This document shows positions 1-6,610 of a DNA stretch of 9,509 nucleotides, one piece after another. The DNA is taken from contig DSBX01000310.1 in the NCBI GenBank assembly GCA_011049385.1, positions 1-9,509 on the forward strand. Direction: 5' to 3'. Source of the DNA: Caldifarciminota bacterium (GTDB taxonomy: Bacteria > Hydrothermota > Tepidihabitantia > Tepidihabitantales > Tepidihabitantaceae). The translations under genes were made by a program, and so were the position numbers. The notes under the pieces were generated by a model. It had not been told where the DNA came from. It was given only the letters and a program-made list of their open reading frames with translations, and did no database searches. Position 1 is the first letter of the stretch. The number at the start of each line of letters is the position of its first letter.

Positions 1-1544
1 CCCTGGTCCCAGTAGCGGTCGTAGTCCACGTCCGCGCTGGACGGGGTCGGGCAGGGTATGTCCACCATCACCCGGGTCGGCAGGGCGACCGAGTTGCCCA
101 GTATCACCGCCTCGCCGGTGCGAAGCGCCGGGAGCATCGCAATCAGCCCGGTCGCGGTGTCGGGCACCAGCCGCCGGACGTAGTCCTGGTCGTCGGGATT
201 GGTCAGCCGCATCGCGACGAAGTTGTTGCACTGGGCGATGACCGTCTCGGACAGCTCCTTGGGTCGCTGGGAGACGACGACCGCGCCCACGCCGTACTTC
301 CGGCCCTCTTTCACAATCCGTTCGACCGAGGCCCGGCAGGCGCGGTAGCGGTCGTCCTCGCGGTTGGGGATGTAGCTGTGCGCCTCCTCGTAGACCATCA
401 GGATCGGGAACCGGTCCCGGTCCGGGTTCCAGAGGTTGAACTCGAACACCACCCGCGACACGACCGCGACCACCACCCCGACCGCCTCGTTGGGCACGCC
501 GGAGAGGTCAATCACCGTCATCCGCTTGCCGGTGTCTATCGAGAGGAAGTCGCGCAGGAGCTGGGGCAGGCTGTCCGCGCCCTTGTAGGCACGGCACTTG
601 AACATGAAGTCGTAGCGCGGGTCGCTCATCCGCGAGTCGAACCGGATCAGGAACCGGTCGAACATTCCGTAGAGCGGGCCGGGCATCATCCGCCCCTCCG
701 GGTCCGGCACCATCTGGATGTTCCAGTTGCGGAGCTGGCCGAGCAGTTCGTCTATGTCGAAGTAGATCGGCGAGTCCACCATCACCGACGTGCCCAGTCC
801 CATCCGCTCCGCGACGTCGGTGCTCTGCCGGGCACGGACGATGCAGTCGCGCAGGACCGTTATCTGGTTCTTGGCGGTCATCTCCATCCGGTCCACTGCC
901 AGGTCCTGGAACTCGTCGAAGTTCAGAATCCAGTAGGGCAGTTCGACCTCGTCCGCGTGCACCGCGTTGACGCAGTCCGGGAACGCGCTGGCATACTCGC
1001 CGTGCAGGTCGAGCACGACGATGTGGGTGTGCGGGTACTTGCGGATCACCGACTGAAGCATGCTCACGACGGTGTAGGACTTGCCGCAGCCGGTCGAGCC
1101 GACCACCGCGCAGTGCTGGCCGAAGAAGCGGTTGACGTCAATGTAGGCCCGCTGGTCCGGCGCCTGCGACAGCGCCCCGAAGGAGTAGTCGAAGTGCAGG
1201 AACTCGGCGAAGATGGTGCGCAGTTCCGAGGCGGTGACCATCTGCACCGGCTGGCCGACGTTGGGGTATATCGCCACCCCGCGCTCAAACCGGCCGTCCG
1301 GTTCGAGCGTGCCGATGAGGACACAGCCCGCGGTCTTGCGGCCGCCGCCGTTGACCGGCATCCGCACGTCCGAGACGATACCGATGATGCTGTAGTCCCG
1401 GAACGGCACCTTGACGTAGGAGCCGGGCTGGCCCGGGTAGTAGTTCTCGGCCAGGGGTGCGGTCGTGTCCGCGGTCAGTTCTGCTACCGCCCGCTCGCCG
1501 CTGATTTCAATCAGGTGACCGATGCTGATATCCGTATCGCTCAC
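1..1544 (-). CDS. herA: HerA-type hexameric ATPase / DNA translocase (3' end outside window)
   Basis: Seen: 514 codons are visible from a GTG start at 1544 and the frame runs off the left edge without a stop. The first ~110 residues look like a HAS-barrel. The Walker A motif GSTGCGKS lies at residues 149-156 (Lys155), followed by the strand HIVVLDLHGEY. Walker B is ILMVYEEAHS with Glu386-Glu387, and a C-terminal block contains RKYGVGAVVVSQRPKEL and NNFVAMRLTNPDDQDYV, typical of HerA. The start is supported by AAGGAG (1550-1555) five bases upstream. Known: HerA proteins are hexameric DNA-pumping ATPases; archaeal ones work with NurA in end resection, and some bacterial ones sit in anti-phage systems. 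Context: it is the last visible gene of the xseA-xseB operon, 9 bases after the xseB stop, so a role in DNA end processing is inferred. No NurA, SIR2 or other known partner is visible, but the downstream side lies outside the window. Confidence 0.93.
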   Translation of the reverse strand, partial: MSDTDISIGHLIEISGERAVAELTADTTAPLAENYYPGQPGSYVKVPFRDYSIIGIVSDVRMPVNGGGRKTAGCVLIGTLEPDGRFERGVAIYPNVGQPVQMVTASELRTIFAEFLHFDYSFGALSQAPDQRAYIDVNRFFGQHCAVVGSTGCGKSYTVVSMLQSVIRKYPHTHIVVLDLHGEYASAFPDCVNAVHADEVELPYWILNFDEFQDLAVDRMEMTAKNQITVLRDCIVRARQSTDVAERMGLGTSVMVDSPIYFDIDELLGQLRNWNIQMVPDPEGRMMPGPLYGMFDRFLIRFDSRMSDPRYDFMFKCRAYKGADSLPQLLRDFLSIDTGKRMTVIDLSGVPNEAVGVVVAVVSRVVFEFNLWNPDRDRFPILMVYEEAHSYIPNREDDRYRACRASVERIVKEGRKYGVGAVVVSQRPKELSETVIAQCNNFVAMRLTNPDDQDYVRRLVPDTATGLIAMLPALRTGEAVILGNSVALPTRVMVDIPCPTPSSADVDYDRYWDQ

Positions 1545-1553
1545 TGCCTCTCC

Positions 1554-1802
1554 TTACTCCTCATCCGCCGCCGGTTCCTCGCGGAACAGGTCGTCGCGGT
1601 CCTTGACCAGTTTCGCGACCCGAAGCTCGGCCGCATCGAGCCGCTCCTTGCACTTCCGCGCCAGTTCCACGCCCCGCTCGAAGAGCCGGAGCGACTCGTC
1701 GAGACCGGGCTTGCCGCCCTCGAGCTGTTTGACGATGCCTTCGAGCTCGGCCAGCGCGGCCTCGAAATCCACCGGCGCATCCGGCCGGTCCGTCTTCTTC
1801 AT
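1554..1802 (-). CDS. xseB: Exodeoxyribonuclease VII small subunit
   Basis: This is the small helical subunit of exonuclease VII, several copies of which bind the XseA large subunit. The ~82-residue length is normal. The core matches the family: FEAALAELEGIVKQLEGGK, then GLDESLRLFERGVEL, then a Lys/Arg-rich helix ending KLVKDRDD, with an acidic tail (EEPAADEE). Two tandem ATGs (1805 and 1802) follow the Shine-Dalgarno GGAGGT at 1808-1813. The second is better spaced (5 bases rather than 2), so it is chosen here; the first would add one Met. The start overlaps the xseA stop (TGATG or ATGA arrangement), so translation is probably coupled and subunit supply balanced. herA follows after 9 bases, and its Shine-Dalgarno AAGGAG touches the xseB stop codon. 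Confidence 0.95.
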   Translation of the reverse strand: MKKTDRPDAPVDFEAALAELEGIVKQLEGGKPGLDESLRLFERGVELARKCKERLDAAELRVAKLVKDRDDLFREEPAADEE

Positions 1803-3106
1803 CATTCACCTCCATCCATCGGGTTGCCGCGCCGGGCCGCGCGTACCTCGCACTCGACCCGGCCGTCCGAAACCAGCGCCTCGACCACGTCGCCGGGCGC
1901 GACCTGGCCGACCCGGCTCACCACCCGGCCCGCCCGCGTGCGCAGGACCGAGTAGCCGCGCCCGAGACTGGCCAGTGGCGAGAGCGCGTCAAGCCGCGCC
2001 GAACTCTCACGAAAGCGGGCGCGCTGTTCGCGCACCGACAGCTCGACCCGTCGCGACAGCCCGGCCGCGGCCGAGTCGAGACGGCGCCGAACCCGCTCCA
2101 GCCGGGCCAGCGGGCTCTGGGCCGCCAGCCGCTGGCGCAGGCGGTTGGTATCGGCCAGGCGCCGGGCCACCCCGGCCCCGGCCGCCGCGGCCGCACCGCC
2201 CGCGGCGCGCTCGACCCGGAAGCCGGCGTCGGCCAGCCGGTTCCGCATCACCTCGAACGCCCGGTGCCGGACCATCTCCGCCAGCCGCTGTTCCCGGTCC
2301 GCCAGTTCCTGCTCGGTCGCCTCCATCAGCCGGCGCGCCAGTTCGACGAACCGGGCCGGCAGTTCCGCCCAGCCCCGGGAGACCGCCTGGGCCGCTGCGG
2401 TTGGCGTCGCGGCCCGCGCATCCGCGACGAAGTCGGCAATCGTGAAGTCGGTCTCATGGCCGACCCCGGACACGACCGGCACCCGACACCCGACGATGGC
2501 CCGGACGACCGATTCCTCGTTGAAGCACCACAGGTCCTCGATCGAGCCGCCGCCCCGGCCGACGATGATGACCTCGACCTCGGACAGGCCGGACAGCACC
2601 CGCACGCCCTCGGCCACCTGCTCCGCCGCGCCGTCGCCCTGGACCTGGGCCGGGAAGAGCAGGACCTTCGCCCCGGCGCGGTTGAGCCGGAGCGTCCGCA
2701 ACATATCCTGGAGCGCCGCGCCCGCGGGCGAAGTGACGATGCCGATGACCCGGGGCAGGACCGGCAACGGCCGCTTGCGCGCCGCGTCGAACAGCCCCTC
2801 GGCCGCGAGCTTCTTCTTGAGCTGTTCGAAGGCCTGCTGGAGCGCGCCCAGTCCGGCCGGCTCGGCGTGGTCGAGCACGAACTGGTACTTGCCCCGGGGC
2901 TCGTACAAGTCCAACCGGCCGTGGGCGATGACCTGGTCCCCGCTCTCCAGCTTGAACTTGAGCTTCGACGCCGAACTCCGGAACATCACCGCGTCGAGCT
3001 GGGACGACTCGTCCTTGAGCGCGAAGTAGTGATGGCCGGAAGGATAGACCTTGAGACCGGACACCTCGCCGGTGACCCAGATATCACGGAAGCGCTCGGC
3101 CAGCAT
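1802..3106 (-). CDS. xseA: Exodeoxyribonuclease VII large subunit
   Basis: This is the catalytic subunit of ExoVII, which degrades single-stranded DNA from both ends into oligonucleotides in repair. Seen, numbered from the ATG at 3106: an OB-fold (IWVTGEVSGLK, HHYFALKDESSQLDAVMFR, LYEPRGKYQFVL); the catalytic region with GIVTSPAGAALQDML, VGRGGGSIEDLWCFNEESVV and GVGHETDFTIADFVADARA followed by TPTAAA; a long Arg/Ala-rich coiled-coil stretch with an unusual Ala/Gly run (AAGGAAAAAGAG); and the C-terminal LGRGYSVLR...GDVVEALVSDGRVECEV segment. The given start is only the first canonical one in frame. It omits the conserved LTVAEVNHLVAG segment encoded just upstream, so real coding probably begins between about 3142 and 3169, giving up to 455 residues (see findings). 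It is first in the xseA-xseB-herA operon and has a strong promoter at 3176-3203. Confidence 0.96.
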   Translation of the reverse strand: MLAERFRDIWVTGEVSGLKVYPSGHHYFALKDESSQLDAVMFRSSASKLKFKLESGDQVIAHGRLDLYEPRGKYQFVLDHAEPAGLGALQQAFEQLKKKLAAEGLFDAARKRPLPVLPRVIGIVTSPAGAALQDMLRTLRLNRAGAKVLLFPAQVQGDGAAEQVAEGVRVLSGLSEVEVIIVGRGGGSIEDLWCFNEESVVRAIVGCRVPVVSGVGHETDFTIADFVADARAATPTAAAQAVSRGWAELPARFVELARRLMEATEQELADREQRLAEMVRHRAFEVMRNRLADAGFRVERAAGGAAAAAGAGVARRLADTNRLRQRLAAQSPLARLERVRRRLDSAAAGLSRRVELSVREQRARFRESSARLDALSPLASLGRGYSVLRTRAGRVVSRVGQVAPGDVVEALVSDGRVECEVRAARRGNPMDGGE

Positions 3107-3175
3107 CCCGGCGACGAGATGGTTGACCTCGGCGACCGTCAGAACGCGCGTCTGCGCTGTAACCTCTATGGCCGG

Positions 3176-3203
3176 ATTATATGGCAGGGCCGGGGGTGGT
3201 CAA
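3176..3203 (-). promoter_or_regulatory. Sigma-70-type promoter of the xseA-xseB-herA operon
   Basis: On the minus strand the -35 box is TTGACC (3198-3203) and the -10 box is the perfect consensus TATAAT (3176-3181), separated by 16 bases. The expected transcription start is an A at about 3169, which is also the first base of an in-frame ATA codon of xseA, so little or no leader is expected. Between this promoter and the hbd stop (3238) there is only a GC-rich short stem (CCGGG at 3209-3213 pairing with CCCGG at 3222-3226) without a clear T-run, so transcription read-through from hbd cannot be excluded. Confidence 0.75.
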
Positions 3204-3237
3204 GCGGACCGGGCTCCGCGTCCCGGCTTCGCCCGTG

Positions 3238-4092
3238 TCAGGAATACTCGTAGAACCCGCGGCCGCTCTTGCGCCCCAGGTACCCGGCCGCGACCATCCG
3301 CTTGAGCAGGGGGCAGGGCCGGTACTTCGGGTCGCCGAGGTCGCGGTGCAGGACGTCAAGTATCGCCAGGCAGACGTCGAGGCCGATGAGGTCGGCCAGC
3401 GCCAGCGGGCCGATGGGATGGTTCATCCCCAGCTTCATCACCGTGTCGATGGCATCCCTGCCCGCGACGCCCTCTTCCAGCGCGAAGACCGCCTCGTTTA
3501 TCATCGGCAGGAGCACCCGGTTCGAGATGAAGCCGGGCGAATCGTTGACCACCACCGGCGTCTTGCCGAGCTTCTCGGACAGCACGACCACGGTCGCAAT
3601 CGTCTCCTCCGAGCTCTGCAGGCCGCGCACGACCTCGACCAGCTTCATCAGCGGCACCGGGTTCATGAAGTGCATCCCGACCACCAGTTCCGGCCGTTTC
3701 GTCGCCGCGGCGATGCCGGTCACCGATATCGTCGAAGTGTTGGTCGTGAGCAGGGCATTGGCCTTGCAGACCCGGTCGAGCTCGGCGAAGAGCCGGCACT
3801 TGACCGCGAAGTCCTCGACCGCGGCCTCGACGACGATGTCGCAGTCCGCGTGCAGAGAAAGCTCGGTGCCGGTCGAAATCCGGCTCAGCACCTCGTCCGC
3901 CTCGGCCTGCGTCAACTTCTCCTTGGCGACCAGCCTGCCCAGCGACTTGCCGATGGCGGCCAGTCCCTTGTCCGCGAACTTCTGCTCGACGTCGGTCATC
4001 ACGACCCGGCAACCGGCCATTGCGAACACCTGGGCAATACCGTTGCCCATCGTCCCGGCGCCGACCACGCCGGCGGTCTTGATTTCAGCCAT
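3238..4092 (-). CDS. hbd: 3-hydroxybutyryl-CoA / 3-hydroxyacyl-CoA dehydrogenase, NAD-dependent
   Basis: It catalyses interconversion of 3-hydroxyacyl-CoA and acetoacetyl-CoA-type 3-ketoacyl-CoA in the cytoplasm, in butyrate/fatty-acid metabolism. The length of 284 residues is standard for the short stand-alone enzyme. Seen: a Rossmann dinucleotide site GAGTMG (residues 11-16) with Asp34 at the end of the second strand, and a catalytic set Ser120 (NTSTIS), His141 (GMHFMNPVP), Glu153 and Asn191 (DSPGFISNR). The C-terminal domain has NHPIGPLALADLIGLD and the usual end GRGFYEYS. The start at 4092 is chosen because GGAGG (4098-4102) stands five bases upstream; the longer reading to 4170 would have unrelated residues and an off-pattern third-base composition. 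It is a single gene with its own promoter, divergent from lolA and upstream of xseA. No thiolase, crotonase or acyl-CoA dehydrogenase is adjacent, so the pathway direction is unknown. Confidence 0.95.
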   Translation of the reverse strand: MAEIKTAGVVGAGTMGNGIAQVFAMAGCRVVMTDVEQKFADKGLAAIGKSLGRLVAKEKLTQAEADEVLSRISTGTELSLHADCDIVVEAAVEDFAVKCRLFAELDRVCKANALLTTNTSTISVTGIAAATKRPELVVGMHFMNPVPLMKLVEVVRGLQSSEETIATVVVLSEKLGKTPVVVNDSPGFISNRVLLPMINEAVFALEEGVAGRDAIDTVMKLGMNHPIGPLALADLIGLDVCLAILDVLHRDLGDPKYRPCPLLKRMVAAGYLGRKSGRGFYEYS

Positions 4093-4097
4093 TGATT

Positions 4098-4102
4098 CCT
4101 CC
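4098..4102 (-). promoter_or_regulatory. Shine-Dalgarno sequence of hbd
   Basis: GGAGG on the minus strand, five bases before the ATG at 4092. It fixes the hbd start and contrasts with the lolA and purN starts, which have no such sequence. Confidence 0.8.
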
Positions 4103-4121
4103 AGTTTCAGTAATGCCTGTA

Positions 4122-4149
4122 ACCATACCCGATTCCGTGTCGAAGGCAA
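4122..4149 (-). promoter_or_regulatory. Probable promoter of hbd
   Basis: On the minus strand TTGCCT (4144-4149) and TATGGT (4122-4127) are separated by 16 bases, the same spacing as the other promoters in this window. The predicted start near 4115 leaves a leader of about 23 bases that contains the GGAGG ribosome site. The -10 box matches consensus at four of six positions, so this is weaker evidence than for xseA or purN. It lies back to back with the lolA promoter. Confidence 0.5.
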
Positions 4150-4164
4150 GAGAAGCGCTCCATC

Positions 4165-4192
4165 TTGCAATCCGCCCGGCCCCGGCTATCCT
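4165..4192 (+). promoter_or_regulatory. Probable promoter of the lolA-thioesterase-rimO operon
   Basis: TTGCAA (4165-4170) and TATCCT (4187-4192) are 16 bases apart. The predicted transcription start is at 4199-4200, that is, at the ATG of lolA, so the message would be leaderless or nearly so; no Shine-Dalgarno is present before the ATG, which fits. Each box matches consensus at four of six positions. Confidence 0.5.
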
Positions 4193-4199
4193 CAATGCA

Positions 4200-4793
4200 A
4201 TGATTCAAGCGCTACTTCTCACCCTGCTTCTCGCCGCGCCGGCCGACAGCCTGCTCTGGCGCAACCTGCGCGAGAACTACCTCGGCCTGCGCTCGCTCTC
4301 CGGCAGTTTCGAGCAGACCGTCCGGTCCGAAGCCGAAGGCACCACCCAGCGTTTCTCGGGCAGTTTCTGGTCTGTCCTGCCCGACCGCTACCGGCTCGAA
4401 GTGACCAGCCCGGAACGGCAGGTCATCGTCGCCGGCGACAGCGCGCTCTGGTTCTACTTCCCGGCCGAACAGCGCGCGGTGCGCGAGGCTCAGCCCCGCT
4501 CGATGCCCCTGCTCGCCTTCCTCGAACCGGTCCTCGACCCGGCCACGACCGCCCGCATCGAGCGACTGCCCGACGGCCGCACGCTTGTCCACGTCGAGAC
4601 CGAAGACGAGATGGCCGCGCTCCAGGACCTGAAACTCGAACTGTCCGCGGACCGGCGGCACATCGAGGCCTTCGAGTTCAGCGACCCCTGGAGCCAGAAC
4701 TACCGCTTCATCCTCACCGCCCAGCAGTGGAACCCGGACCTGCCGGCCGAGCTCTTCGAGTTCACGCCTCCCGGCGGTACCTCGGTCGAATAG
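4200..4793 (+). CDS. lolA: LolA-like outer-membrane lipoprotein carrier protein
   Basis: LolA is a periplasmic chaperone that takes mature lipoproteins from the inner-membrane Lol complex to the outer membrane. Seen: 197 residues with a hydrophobic N-terminus (ALLLTLLLAAPADS) resembling a signal peptide cleaved near residues 14-17. The LolA pattern follows: LRSLSGSFEQTV, FSGSFWSVLPDRYRLEV, PERQVIVAGDSALWFYFPAEQRAV, and a C-terminal FSDPWSQNYRFIL and FEFTPPGG. Odd: the n-region of the signal has no Lys or Arg. Longer in-frame starts exist (GTG 4137, ATG 4113 and 4092), but their codons (AGA, CAT, CTT, GCA, AAT) lack the strong G/C third-base bias of the gene, so 4200 is preferred. It is first of a three-gene operon; the next start lies 2 bases after its stop. 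Related outer-membrane sensor-type LolA folds cannot be excluded. Confidence 0.85.
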   Translation: MIQALLLTLLLAAPADSLLWRNLRENYLGLRSLSGSFEQTVRSEAEGTTQRFSGSFWSVLPDRYRLEVTSPERQVIVAGDSALWFYFPAEQRAVREAQPRSMPLLAFLEPVLDPATTARIERLPDGRTLVHVETEDEMAALQDLKLELSADRRHIEAFEFSDPWSQNYRFILTAQQWNPDLPAELFEFTPPGGTSVE

Positions 4794-4795
4794 CC

Positions 4796-5185
4796 ATGCC
4801 GGTCAAGAACTCCGGCAACTGCTTCGCCTGCGGCCCGAACAACGAACACGGCCTCCGGCTCGACATCCGGCCCAATACGGAAGGCGTCGAGTTCGTCTTC
4901 ACGCCCCCGGCCCGCTTCCAGGGCTGGGACGGCATCGTCCACGGCGGCATCGTCTCGACCCTGCTCGACGAGCTCATCGCCTGGGCCTGCAGTGACCGGG
5001 GCTTCGAGGCGGTGACCGGCGAGCTGGTGGTGCGCTTCCGCAAGCCCCTGCCGGTGGGCCGGCCGGTGCGCGGCATCGGGCGCATCGTCCGCGAGAAGGG
5101 CCGCCTGCTTGTCGGCGAGAGCCGCCTGCTCGACGAGGCCGGGGAAACCATCGCCGAGGCCGGCGGCAAGATGATGAAAGCTTGA
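4796..5185 (+). CDS. PaaI-type hotdog-fold acyl-CoA thioesterase
   Basis: It is predicted to hydrolyse a CoA thioester in the cytoplasm; the substrate is not evident. Seen: 129 residues, usual for a single hotdog domain. The N-terminal NCFACGPNNEHGLRL motif (Cys9, Cys12) is common in a PaaI-like subgroup. The active-site region GIVHGGIVSTLLDELIAWA has His49-Gly-Gly and Asp58/Glu59 on the long helix, followed by GELVVRFRKPLPVG and a final strand SRLLDEAGETIAEA. The start ATG is 2 bases after the lolA stop without a clear Shine-Dalgarno, so translation is likely coupled. Its stop overlaps the rimO start by 4 bases (TTGA). It has no obvious functional link to lolA or rimO; the hbd gene across the divergent promoter also acts on CoA esters. 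Confidence 0.9.
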   Translation: MPVKNSGNCFACGPNNEHGLRLDIRPNTEGVEFVFTPPARFQGWDGIVHGGIVSTLLDELIAWACSDRGFEAVTGELVVRFRKPLPVGRPVRGIGRIVREKGRLLVGESRLLDEAGETIAEAGGKMMKA

Positions 5186-6468
5186 ACACCGCCGCGGTTG
5201 TCCTGCTCGGCTGTCCCAAGAACCGCGTTGACGCGGAAACCCTGCTCGCCGCGCTCGGCATCGCCGGCTACACCCTGACCCCGGACCCGGCCGACGCGGA
5301 CCTCGTCGTCGTCACCACCTGCGCCTTCCTGCGCTCCGCGGTCCGCGAATCCGAGGCCGCGATCCGCCGCGCGCTCGCGCTCCGCCGGCGCCGGCCCGGC
5401 CTGCGCGTGGTCGTCGCCGGCTGCCTGGTCCAGCGACTCGGCCGGACGCTCCAGCGCCGGTTCCCGGGCGTCGAACTGGCGGTCGGCATTGACTACCTGA
5501 CCGAAGTCCCCCGCCTGCTCCGGCTCCGCGCCGCCTACGCCTGCACCACCCTGCCGACCGCGTCGCGGCCCGCGCCGCGCCTGCCGACCACCCCGCGCCA
5601 CTACGCCTACCTCAAGGTCGCCGACGGCTGTGACAACCACTGCAGTTACTGCCTCCTGCCCGGCATCCGGGGTCGGTTCCGCTCCCGGCGTCTGCCCGAG
5701 GTTGTCGGCGAGGCCCGGAGCCTGGCCCGCGCCGGCGCGAAAGAACTCATCCTCGTGGCCCAGGACACGACCGCCTACGGCCGCGACATCTACCGCGGCC
5801 CGACGCTTCCCCGCCTGCTCGAACGGCTGGCCGGGGTTCCGGGCGTGGAATGGCTCCGGCTGATGTACACCCACCCGGCCCGCTACGGCCCGGCGCTCCT
5901 GCGCGAGCTCGAACACAACCCCCGGCTCTGCCGGTACGTTGACGTCCCCATCCAGCACGCCGCCGACACCGTCCTCCATCGGATGAACCGGCACCACACC
6001 CGGGCGGACATCGAGCGGCTCATCGCCCGCCTGCGGGCGATTGACGGCATCCACCTGCGCACGACGGTGATGGTCGGCTTTCCGGGCGAGACCGAGCAGG
6101 AGTTCACGGAACTGCTCCGCTTCCTGCGCGCGGCCGAGTTCGACCGGCTCGGCGCCTTCGAGTTCTCGGCCGAACCCGGCACGCCTGCCGCCGCGCTCCG
6201 GCCCCGCGTGCCCGCGGCCCTGCGGGCGGAGCGGCTGGCCGCGGTGATGGAACTCCAGGCCGCAATCTCCCGCCGCCGCCTGCGCCGGCTCCGGGGTGAA
6301 ACCCTCAGCGTCCTCGCCGACGCGCCCGACACCGCCCGCACCGAATGGGACGCACCCGAGGTTGACGGCGTGGTCCGCATCACCGGCAGGTCGCTTCCGC
6401 CCGGCGAGTTCGCCCGGGTGCGCATCACCGGCTCCGACGAACACGACCTCACCGGCCGCCCGGTCTAG
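5182..6468 (+). CDS. rimO: Ribosomal protein S12 methylthiotransferase (radical SAM)
   Basis: RimO adds a methylthio group to the conserved Asp of ribosomal protein S12. Seen in 428 residues: an N-terminal methylthiotransferase domain starting LLGCPKNRVDAE with the three cluster-binding Cys at 11, 47 (TTCAF) and 81 (AGCLV); the radical-SAM motif CDNHCSYC at Cys150, Cys154, Cys157 followed by LLPGIRGRFRSR; YVDVPIQHAAD and TVMVGFPGETEQEF further on; and a C-terminal TRAM-like domain ending in FARVRITGSDEHDLTG. The GC-x-KN-x-VD and IRG-RSR wording separates RimO from the tRNA enzyme MiaB. TTG is the start because no ATG or GTG precedes LLGC in frame; it overlaps the thioesterase stop by 4 bases. 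The motif TTCAF is a mild departure from the common NTCGF. It is the last gene of the lolA operon. Confidence 0.94.
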   Translation: MNTAAVVLLGCPKNRVDAETLLAALGIAGYTLTPDPADADLVVVTTCAFLRSAVRESEAAIRRALALRRRRPGLRVVVAGCLVQRLGRTLQRRFPGVELAVGIDYLTEVPRLLRLRAAYACTTLPTASRPAPRLPTTPRHYAYLKVADGCDNHCSYCLLPGIRGRFRSRRLPEVVGEARSLARAGAKELILVAQDTTAYGRDIYRGPTLPRLLERLAGVPGVEWLRLMYTHPARYGPALLRELEHNPRLCRYVDVPIQHAADTVLHRMNRHHTRADIERLIARLRAIDGIHLRTTVMVGFPGETEQEFTELLRFLRAAEFDRLGAFEFSAEPGTPAAALRPRVPAALRAERLAAVMELQAAISRRRLRRLRGETLSVLADAPDTARTEWDAPEVDGVVRITGRSLPPGEFARVRITGSDEHDLTGRPV

Positions 6469-6576
6469 ACCGCCGGCCCGGCCGACGCCGTCTCACGCTC
6501 CCACTCCCTCGCCTTCATCATCCGCTCAGCATTCGCTCCCTGCCCGGGCCGCCTGCTCGATACCGGTCAGCCCGTA

Positions 6577-6604
6577 TTGACATCCCTGCCCCGTGAACTA
6601 GAAT
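6577..6604 (+). promoter_or_regulatory. Promoter of the purN operon, giving a leaderless mRNA
   Basis: Perfect -35 TTGACA (6577-6582), 16 bases, then -10 TAGAAT (6599-6604). The usual start distance of seven bases lands on 6611, the A of the purN ATG, and there is no Shine-Dalgarno. The rest of the 142-base gap after rimO (6469-6576) shows no gene or riboswitch that I recognise. No room is left for leader-based purine control. Confidence 0.78.
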
Positions 6605-6610
6605 CCCGCT

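Noticed and set aside
378..1955. Long plus-strand open frame (525 codons) across herA and xseB
   Set aside because: It is antisense to two clear genes; its product is rich in His, Arg, Val and Asp with no recognisable motif, as expected for the complement of GC-rich coding DNA.
2171..2210. GC-only tract within xseA that looks like a simple repeat
   Set aside because: It is explained by an Ala/Gly run in the coiled-coil region of XseA encoded with GC-rich codons.
3209..3226. Possible terminator hairpin between hbd and the xseA promoter
   Set aside because: The stem is only 5 bp with an 8-base loop and lacks a T-run on the minus strand.
4092..4199. N-terminal extension of lolA to ATG 4092 or GTG 4137
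   Set aside because: Codon third positions there do not show the gene's G/C bias, the stretch contains both divergent promoters, and the protein would have an overlong leader before the signal peptide.
4762..6444. Long minus-strand open frame (560 codons) opposite the thioesterase and rimO
   Set aside because: It covers a gene with all RimO motifs intact on the other strand; the antisense product is low-complexity and Gly/Ala/Arg-rich.
6461..6472. Perfect 12-base palindrome CGGTCTAGACCG at the rimO stop codon
   Set aside because: It is short, has no loop for a hairpin and no T-run after it, so it is not a convincing terminator; an operator role cannot be argued from one copy.
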